Origin: Bacteroidota bacterium
Lineage (GTDB): Bacteria > Bacteroidota > Ignavibacteria > UBA10030 > UBA6906
Direction of reading: 5' to 3'
Assembly: GCA_017860555.1 (NCBI GenBank)
Contig: JAGDMJ010000092.1
Span: 1 to 9,689 of the forward strand
DNA length: 9,689 nt
Shown here one piece after another: positions 4,945 to 9,689 of this stretch. Within the stretch, counting starts at the first letter, position 1, and the number at the start of each line of letters is the position of its first letter. The position numbers and the translations under genes are program-made. The notes under the pieces were generated by a model that saw only the letters and a program-made list of their open reading frames with translations, was not told where the DNA came from and ran no database searches.

Positions 4945-5749
4945 CAAGGGGGGAGTGGGGAAGACTACGAGCGCCGTGAACCTCGCTGCATGGTTCGCGC
5001 GCATGGGGCATGAAACCCTGCTCGTGGATTTTGACCCGTCTGCCGGTTCATCGTTGCATCTGGGTTTCGATCCGGCAGCCAATTCCGCGTCGACCCTTTG
5101 CGATTATCTGATCGTACGGGACGGGCGTCTGGGAGAGCATATTCACGCGACAACTGTGAGCGGGCTCTCCTGTCTTCCGTCTGAACCATCGCTGGGGGAG
5201 TTCTACGAGGAGGTGCAGCAGGGCGATGGGGTGGAATTCTTTCTGAACAGGAAGGACATTCCGGAGAAGTTCCGGTTCGTCATATGCGACTGTCCGCCCA
5301 ACATGGGCTCGCTCGCGTTCAACGCGCTTTCCCTTGCGGACTTTGCTGTTGTGCCGATACAAACGCAGTACCTGTCGCTGCCTGGTCTGGACCTGACGCT
5401 TGAGGTTGTTGACAAAGCCCGGCGCAGGCTCAACCCGAGTTTGAAGCTCCTGGGTTTTTTCGGGACCCACTTTGATCGACGTAGTGCGGTTGCGGGGAAA
5501 GTCCTTGATCTTTTGCGGCAGCGGCTTGGCAGCCAGATGTTCAGAACGGTCATCGGCGTGAACAGTAAGTTGATCGAAGCATTCCAGGCCCGGCTGCCGG
5601 TCTTACTCTATGCCCCGCGAGCCCGCGGGAGTGAGGAATACCGGCAGCTTGCAAAGGAAATGTTGAAGCGCATGAACAGAATTGCAGAACAAAAAAAGGA
5701 TTCACCTAAACCAACCAGAGGAGACAACGAATGGAAGCACTTGGCATGA
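4919..5749 (+). CDS. ParA/MinD-family ATPase in the BMC operon
   Basis: A 276-residue cytoplasmic ATPase of the ParA family, which forms dynamic gradients on nucleoid DNA to place cargo such as plasmids or carboxysomes. The deviant Walker A KGGVGKTT spans residues 10-17, with signature lysine K10 and catalytic K15. LLVDFDP at 34-40 matches the family's 'DxDPQG' motif, but DPS replaces DPQ. Walker B is VICDCPP (D124), and VVPIQTQYLSLPGL follows at 145-157. The C-terminus is basic and polar (about 250-276). No DNA-binding N-terminal extension is present, as in small type Ib ParA and McdA. I chose the ATG at 4919 because the ATPase fold starts there; it lies inside the end of the preceding BMC gene. 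The 3' end overlaps the next shell gene by 19 bp. A plasmid-partition role is unlikely, given no ParB or plasmid genes nearby. A compartment-positioning role is inferred. Confidence 0.88.
   Translation: MHVLAVINNKGGVGKTTSAVNLAAWFARMGHETLLVDFDPSAGSSLHLGFDPAANSASTLCDYLIVRDGRLGEHIHATTVSGLSCLPSEPSLGEFYEEVQQGDGVEFFLNRKDIPEKFRFVICDCPPNMGSLAFNALSLADFAVVPIQTQYLSLPGLDLTLEVVDKARRRLNPSLKLLGFFGTHFDRRSAVAGKVLDLLRQRLGSQMFRTVIGVNSKLIEAFQARLPVLLYAPRARGSEEYRQLAKEMLKRMNRIAEQKKDSPKPTRGDNEWKHLA
5614..5629 (+). repeat. GC-rich hairpin inside the ParA gene
   Basis: CCCGCG (5614-5619) and CGCGGG (5624-5629) form a perfect 6-bp GC stem with a 4-base loop. It lies about 100 bases upstream of the first canonical BMC-H start. 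It may be only a by-product of Arg/Ala/Pro codons, or it may help set transcript stability or ribosome pausing. Confidence 0.3.
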
Positions 5750-6021
5750 TCGAAACGAAAGGTCTCGTCAGTTTGATCGAGGCATCGGACGCCATGGTAA
5801 AGGCCGCCCGGGTGAAACTGGTGGCCTTCCAGCAGATCGGCGGCGGGTATGTCACGGCGATGGTCCGCGGCGATGTGGCGGCCTGCAAGGCGGCGACCGA
5901 CGCAGGGGCGGCAGCGGCTCAGAAGATCGGCGAGCTGGTCTCCGTCCACGTTATTCCAAGGCCGCACGCGGACCTGGAAACAGTATTTCCAATCAAGATG
6001 ACCGGTGTTCTTGAACCATAA
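5731..6021 (+). CDS. BMC-H hexameric shell protein 1 (PduA/EutM type)
   Basis: A 96-residue single-domain BMC protein of the canonical hexamer-forming type that tiles the facets of the compartment. LGMIETKGLVSLIEASDAMVK at the start and ELVSVHVIPRPH near 68-79 are standard BMC-H signatures. The pore loop is QIGGG at 35-39, giving a small, uncharged glycine-lined pore as in EutM-type proteins. The short C-terminal tail (about 82-96) carries no extra domain. The ATG follows AGAGGAGA (5716-5723) and overlaps the last 19 bases of the ParA gene, so the two are probably translationally coupled. The next gene encodes a nearly identical protein with only five substitutions over the first 92 residues. 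Confidence 0.97.
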   Translation: MEALGMIETKGLVSLIEASDAMVKAARVKLVAFQQIGGGYVTAMVRGDVAACKAATDAGAAAAQKIGELVSVHVIPRPHADLETVFPIKMTGVLEP

Positions 6022-6040
6022 TCTTACAGGAGAGCAATTC

Positions 6041-6328
6041 ATGGATGCGTTAGGGATGATCGAAACGAAGGGCCTTGTCAGCCTGATCGAGGCTTCGGAT
6101 GCAATGGTAAAAGCCGCGAGAGTGAAGCTGGTGGCGTTTCAGCAGATCGGCGGCGGGTACGTAACCGCCCTGGTGCGTGGCGATGTCGCTGCCTGCAAGG
6201 CGGCAACGGACGCCGGTGCGGCTGCAGCCCAGAAGATCGGCGAGCTGGTCTCGGTGCATGTGATCCCCCGGCCCCACGGCGACCTGGAAAGCGTTTTCCC
6301 GATCAAAGTGACCGGCGAAATCTTGTAG
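6041..6328 (+). CDS. BMC-H hexameric shell protein 2 (near-identical paralog)
   Basis: A 95-residue BMC-H protein matching the preceding one except for E2D, M44L, A80G, T84S, M90V and the last few residues (GEIL against GVLEP). The QIGGG pore loop is unchanged. At DNA level the two genes differ by dozens of silent changes, so the protein is under strong constraint and the duplication is not recent. The start at 6041 is set by AGGAG at 6028-6032. A longer in-frame reading from 6005 would overlap the previous gene's end and add residues foreign to the family. The two proteins probably co-assemble or substitute for each other in the facets, as PduA and PduJ do. Confidence 0.97.
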   Translation: MDALGMIETKGLVSLIEASDAMVKAARVKLVAFQQIGGGYVTALVRGDVAACKAATDAGAAAAQKIGELVSVHVIPRPHGDLESVFPIKVTGEIL

Positions 6329-6376
6329 TCGGAGCTGGCGCCCACAAGAGCGGTTCCGGGCATAAGGAGATAAGAG

Positions 6377-7792
6377 ATGGAACTGTCGCAACAAGACGTT
6401 GCCAGGATCGTCGAGGTCGTCGTGCAACGTCTTGGCAAATCGCCATCACCCTCTGCGAACGGGGATCATCAGCTTCCAACCGGGATCTATGGGAGCCTGG
6501 ATGAAGCCGTGCGGGCGGCACATGAAGCCCAGCGGAAGATCGGCAACCTGGAGTTCCGCGGCAAGATTCTTGCCGCGATCCGGTCGGCCGGTGTCGACCA
6601 CGCGCAGGAGCTGGCGGAGTTGGCCGTCGAGGAAACAGGCATGGGAAGAGTCGAGGACAAGGTCCAGAAGAACAGGTCCCAGGCCGAAAAGACTCCCGGC
6701 ATTGAGATGCTTGCGCCGGAGGCGCTGTCCGGCGACCATGGCCTGACGCTGATCGAAAACGCTCCCTGGGGAGTGATCGCGTCGGTTACCCCGTCAACAA
6801 ACCCCGCGGCCACCATCATCAACAACTCCATCAGCATGATAGCCGCCGGGAATGCGGTGGTCTTCGCCCCTCATCCGGGGGCGAAACGTGTTTCGCAGCG
6901 GGCCATTGCCGTCATGAATGACGCGATCATCGCGGCCGGAGGCCCTGCCGGGTTGATCACAACCGTGGCCGAGCCAAGCATCGAAATGGCGCAGCAACTC
7001 TTCCGGTATCCCGGCATCGGGCTTCTGGTGGTGACCGGGGGAGAAGGCGTTGTGCGCGAGGCGCGGAGGTTGACCGACAAGCGGCTCATTGCCGCAGGTG
7101 CCGGAAATCCTCCGGTCGTGGTCGATGAGACGGCTGACGTTGAACGCGCGGCGCATTGCATTGTTGCCGGAGCGTCATTCGACAACAATATTGTATGCGC
7201 GGACGAAAAAGAGATCATCGCCGTCGACAGCATTGCCGACCGCCTGAAGGAGGCAATGGCCGGCAAAGGCGCCTATGAGCTCACGCCGAGCCAGGGAGAG
7301 GAGATCGCGAGGATTGTCCTGAACAACTATCCGGGCCCGAAGCCCACCCCCAACAAGAAGTGGATCGGAAAGGATGCGGTCCTTTTTGCGCGGGAGATCG
7401 GGCTGACGATTCCGGACGCCACCCGACTGCTATTCGTGGAAACAGACAAGGGCCACCCCTTCGCCCAGCTGGAGCTGATGATGCCTATCATCCCGCTCAT
7501 CCGCGTGCCGAACGCCAATATGGCAATCGACGTGGCTATCGAACTGGAACACGGGTACCGTCATACCGCGGCGATGCACTCCCGCAATCTGGATAATCTC
7601 CACCGGATGGCAACTGAAATCAACACGAGCGTGTTTGTGAAGAATGGATCCTGCCTGGCCGGCCTCGGCTTTGGCGGGGAAGGCTGGACCACGATGACGA
7701 TTTCCACGCCCACCGGCGAGGGCGTTACCTGTGCCCGGACATTCGTGAGGCTGAGACGGTGCGTGCTGGTCGACCATTTCCGAATCGTGTAG
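6377..7792 (+). CDS. CoA-acylating aldehyde dehydrogenase (PduP/EutE type) with encapsulation helix
   Basis: A 471-residue enzyme expected to convert an aldehyde, CoA and NAD+ to acyl-CoA and NADH inside the compartment. Residues 1-20 (ELSQQDVARIVEVVVQRLG) form an amphipathic helix and are followed by a Ser/Pro-rich linker (about 22-36), the usual encapsulation-peptide layout of PduP and EutE. The catalytic domain follows: TPSTNPAATIINNSI at 138-152 for NAD binding, VTGGEGVV near 219-226, and the nucleophile C274 in SFDNNIVCADEKE. The C-terminal GFGGEGWTTMTISTPTGEG (431-449) is also typical of this family. The ATG follows AAGGAG (6364-6369). A 48-base gap separates it from the second BMC-H gene. 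Length fits the family. Whether the substrate is acetaldehyde, propionaldehyde or another aldehyde cannot be told. Confidence 0.95.
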   Translation: MELSQQDVARIVEVVVQRLGKSPSPSANGDHQLPTGIYGSLDEAVRAAHEAQRKIGNLEFRGKILAAIRSAGVDHAQELAELAVEETGMGRVEDKVQKNRSQAEKTPGIEMLAPEALSGDHGLTLIENAPWGVIASVTPSTNPAATIINNSISMIAAGNAVVFAPHPGAKRVSQRAIAVMNDAIIAAGGPAGLITTVAEPSIEMAQQLFRYPGIGLLVVTGGEGVVREARRLTDKRLIAAGAGNPPVVVDETADVERAAHCIVAGASFDNNIVCADEKEIIAVDSIADRLKEAMAGKGAYELTPSQGEEIARIVLNNYPGPKPTPNKKWIGKDAVLFAREIGLTIPDATRLLFVETDKGHPFAQLELMMPIIPLIRVPNANMAIDVAIELEHGYRHTAAMHSRNLDNLHRMATEINTSVFVKNGSCLAGLGFGGEGWTTMTISTPTGEGVTCARTFVRLRRCVLVDHFRIV

Positions 7793-7803
7793 CGTGTGAT
7801 CAC

Positions 7804-7841
7804 GGAGGACGGGCTGCTCGGCCTCCATCGGCGTTTCCGAT
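7804..7841 (+). promoter_or_regulatory. Two tandem hairpins between the aldehyde dehydrogenase and EutJ-like genes
   Basis: GGAGG (7804-7808) pairs with CCTCC (7822-7826), and ATCGG (7827-7831) pairs with CCGAT (7837-7841). They form back-to-back hairpins in the 87-base gap. A run of six T residues (7874-7879) lies more than 30 bases later, so this is not a standard terminator. It may reduce read-through or protect the upstream message, giving less EutJ-like protein than shell protein. Confidence 0.35.
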
Positions 7842-7879
7842 CAAGCACAGGTCATTGAAATAGTCAGGCAGAGTTTTTT

Positions 7880-8698
7880 GTGGACAAAGGCTACAGAGCA
7901 GTCATCGATGAGCGTCTCCGGCGCATCCGGGCCATGGTCAACGACGAGATCCCGCTGCGTACTGAAGGACCGCTCCGAGTTGGGATCGATCTTGGGACTG
8001 CCGATGTGGTGGCGCTCGCGGTCGATCATGCGGGAGAGCCGGTTGGCGCTTTTCTGGAGTGGGCAGATGTGGTGCGTGACGGAGTTGTGCTGGACTACTG
8101 GGGGGCGATCGAGATTGTCAAGAGGTTGATGGCGCAGATGAGGCACCGGATCGGCCGAGAAATCACCAGCGCCGTGGCCGCCTATCCCCCAGGAACCGAT
8201 CCCTACAGTTCGATCAACGTACTCCAGGCGGCCGGGTTGCGGGTGGATGCTGTGGTCGATGAACCTTCCAGTGTCGCCATGCTCCTGAACATCGAGGAAG
8301 GAGCCGTTGTCGATATTGGCGGGGGCACCACCGGGATCTCTGTGGTGCTTGAAGGGCGCATCGTGAAGACCGCGGACGAACCGACCGGTGGGCGACATGT
8401 GACGCTGACGATCGCCGGAAACCGCCATATTCCTTTTGAAGAGGCGGAAATCCTGAAGCGCAGCACTGCTTCGCCTCAACTGCAGGCCATCGCCATGCCG
8501 GTCTTCGAGAAGATGACGGATATCGTGCGCACGCACATTGCCACCTTTGACGTGCCTGCGATTTACCTGACGGGCGGGACCTGTTGTTTTCCGGGAGTCG
8601 AAGAATTGTTCCGCCGGGAATTTCCTGGCAAAGAGATCGTGCTCCCGTCGGAACCCTTATTTCTGACACCGTTGGCAATAGCTTCCTATGGACTCTGA
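7880..8698 (+). CDS. eutJ: EutJ-like actin/Hsp70-fold ATPase
   Basis: A 272-residue protein of the EutJ family, found in ethanolamine and related microcompartment operons and thought to act as a chaperone or reactivation factor. The actin/Hsp70 ATP-binding motifs are visible: phosphate-1 VGIDLGTADVVALAVD at 34-49, phosphate-2 VVDIGGGTTGISV at 143-155, and the adenosine loop IYLTGGTCCFPGVEE at 228-242. The connecting Asp-Glu-Pro segment (VVDEPSSVAML, 125-135) is also typical. The length equals the family's usual size of about 270-280. The start is a GTG with only a weak upstream AG-rich stretch, so translation may be low. The stop overlaps the next gene by 11 bp. It has no substrate domain like DnaK. 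The molecular client inside the compartment is not known. Confidence 0.92.
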   Translation: MDKGYRAVIDERLRRIRAMVNDEIPLRTEGPLRVGIDLGTADVVALAVDHAGEPVGAFLEWADVVRDGVVLDYWGAIEIVKRLMAQMRHRIGREITSAVAAYPPGTDPYSSINVLQAAGLRVDAVVDEPSSVAMLLNIEEGAVVDIGGGTTGISVVLEGRIVKTADEPTGGRHVTLTIAGNRHIPFEEAEILKRSTASPQLQAIAMPVFEKMTDIVRTHIATFDVPAIYLTGGTCCFPGVEELFRREFPGKEIVLPSEPLFLTPLAIASYGL

Positions 8699-9689
8699 CC
8701 GAACCCAAATACTTTCTCGCATCCGCTCTGCCGGCGTAGTCGGGGCAGGAGGCGCGGGATTCCCGACGTACAAAAAGCTGGATGCATCGGTAGAACATAT
8801 CATTGCCAACGGCGCCGAGTGCGAACCCCTGATGTACAAAGACCGGGAGGTCATGATACAGGAGCAGGAGCGCATGCTCGCCGGCCTGTCGATCATGAAG
8901 CAGATCACTGGCGCCGACAGGGTCACCATTGCCATCAAGCGCAAGAACTCGGACCTGATGAAGTCGCTGCAGCCGGCTGCGGCGAAGCTCGGCTTCGCGA
9001 CGCATGTGATGGAAGACGTCTACCCGGCGGGCGACGAGTACATCCTTGTTTACGATATCACCGGGAGGCGGATCCCTCCCGGCGGCATTCCGCTGCAGGT
9101 TGGTGTGGTGGTTGACAACGTCGAGACCATCGTCAATATTGCCCGGTCAGCGGAGGGTGTGCCGGTGACCGAGAAATACATCACAGTGACCGGTGCCGTC
9201 AGGGAAGCCGTGACGGTCGTGGTCCCCGTGGGAACGAGCTTCCGCGATTGCATCGATCTGGCGGGGGGCCTGACGGTGAAAAACCCGGTGGTCTTTACAG
9301 GCGGCCTGATGATGGGTGGAATGGAAACGGATCTTTCGCTGCCTGTGACGAAGACCACCGGCGGCCTGATCGCGCTTCCCCCGGACCATCCCCTTGTGGA
9401 GCGAAAAGGCGCCCCCAAGCCGCAGTATACCCGCATCGGCCATAGCACGTGTGACCAGTGTTCGCTCTGCACCGAGTTGTGCCCGCGCTACATTCTTGGC
9501 TACCCGATCGAGCCGCACAAGGTCATGCGCTCGCTGATGATGACGGGAGCCGAGCGGGACCGGATCAGCCTCTGGGCGGCATATTGCTGCGAGTGCAATA
9601 TCTGCACGCTCTTCGCCTGCCCGGAAAAGCTCGACCCGAAGAACATTTGTGTGGACGCAAAGGGCCGGTTGCGCGAGCAGCGGATCAGC
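8688..9689 (+). CDS. PduS/RnfC-like flavin and iron-sulfur electron-transfer protein (3' partial)
   Basis: The first 334 residues of a gene that runs out of the window. The Gly-rich GVVGAGGAGFPTYKKL at 16-31 and ANGAECEPLMYKD at 40-52 are the flavin/NADH-binding signatures shared by RnfC, complex I NuoF and PduS. An SLBB-like stretch lies near 163-192. Two iron-sulfur motifs follow: CDQCSLCTELCP (C255, C258, C261, C265) and CCECNICTLFACP (C300, C301, C303, C306, C311). PduS is a cobalamin reductase of propanediol compartments, and related proteins in B12-independent compartments probably recycle NADH. The ATG lies inside the eutJ-like 3' end (11-bp overlap) and has no separate ribosome binding site, so it is probably coupled. 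About 100 or more C-terminal residues are missing relative to PduS of roughly 450 residues. Confidence 0.92.
   Translation, partial: MDSDRTQILSRIRSAGVVGAGGAGFPTYKKLDASVEHIIANGAECEPLMYKDREVMIQEQERMLAGLSIMKQITGADRVTIAIKRKNSDLMKSLQPAAAKLGFATHVMEDVYPAGDEYILVYDITGRRIPPGGIPLQVGVVVDNVETIVNIARSAEGVPVTEKYITVTGAVREAVTVVVPVGTSFRDCIDLAGGLTVKNPVVFTGGLMMGGMETDLSLPVTKTTGGLIALPPDHPLVERKGAPKPQYTRIGHSTCDQCSLCTELCPRYILGYPIEPHKVMRSLMMTGAERDRISLWAAYCCECNICTLFACPEKLDPKNICVDAKGRLREQRIS

Noticed and set aside
4919..5749. Reading the ParA gene as evidence of a plasmid or integrated partition locus
   Set aside because: No ParB, centromere-like repeats, replication or mobility genes are seen, and both ends of the gene overlap shell-protein genes.
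7841..9005. Two long open frames on the minus strand across eutJ and the PduS-like gene
   Set aside because: Both plus-strand proteins are clearly recognisable and complete in motifs. The antisense products are unlike any family I know.

Overview
The window runs from the end of a cobalt transporter operon, through a few housekeeping-type genes, into the first part of a bacterial microcompartment (BMC) operon that continues past the right edge. The DNA is moderately GC-rich, apart from an AT-richer patch just upstream of the BMC operon. A small predicted outer-membrane beta-barrel (signal peptide, C-terminal Phe) points to a Gram-negative bacterium. I cannot name the species or phylum from this sequence.

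Layout, all genes on the + strand. (1) 2-1583: PDGLE-domain tail of a CbiM/CbiN-type substrate component, then cbiQ and cbiO, joined by ATGA stop/start overlaps. This is an ECF-type cobalt (possibly nickel) importer. (2) 1672-2121: a small AlaX-like tRNA-editing protein, apparently with its own promoter lying almost on top of the start codon. (3) 2189-2815: a secreted or outer-membrane beta-rich protein of unknown function. (4) 3015-3929: a 304-residue NAD-dependent D-3-phosphoglycerate dehydrogenase-type 2-hydroxyacid dehydrogenase, with its own candidate promoter and a strong intrinsic terminator. That terminator is built from a heptamer repeat (consensus GACGTCT) that also occurs upstream of the gene. 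(5) 3930-4383: a 454-base gap with no supported gene, presumably the control region of the BMC operon. (6) 4384-9689: the BMC operon. It encodes a BMC shell protein carrying a C-terminal winged-helix domain, a ParA-type ATPase, two almost identical BMC-H shell proteins, a CoA-acylating aldehyde dehydrogenase with an encapsulation-type N-terminal helix, an EutJ-like actin/Hsp70-fold ATPase, and the N-terminal 334 residues of a PduS/RnfC-like flavin and iron-sulfur protein.

How the genes fit together: the BMC-H proteins would form shell facets, the aldehyde dehydrogenase would turn an aldehyde made inside the shell into acyl-CoA while making NADH, and the PduS-like protein would pass electrons (for NAD recycling or cobalamin reduction). 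The signature enzyme that makes the aldehyde is not in the window, so the substrate is unknown. Cobalt import next door is compatible with a B12-dependent compartment but does not prove one.

The most unusual part is at the head of the operon. A shell protein fused to a DNA-binding-type fold overlaps a ParA ATPase by 26 bp, and the ParA gene in turn overlaps the first canonical BMC-H gene by 19 bp. ParA-type ATPases position carboxysomes (McdA) and plasmids, so this looks like a candidate positioning or segregation module for a metabolosome, with the shell-winged-helix protein as a possible partner or adaptor. That function is inference.
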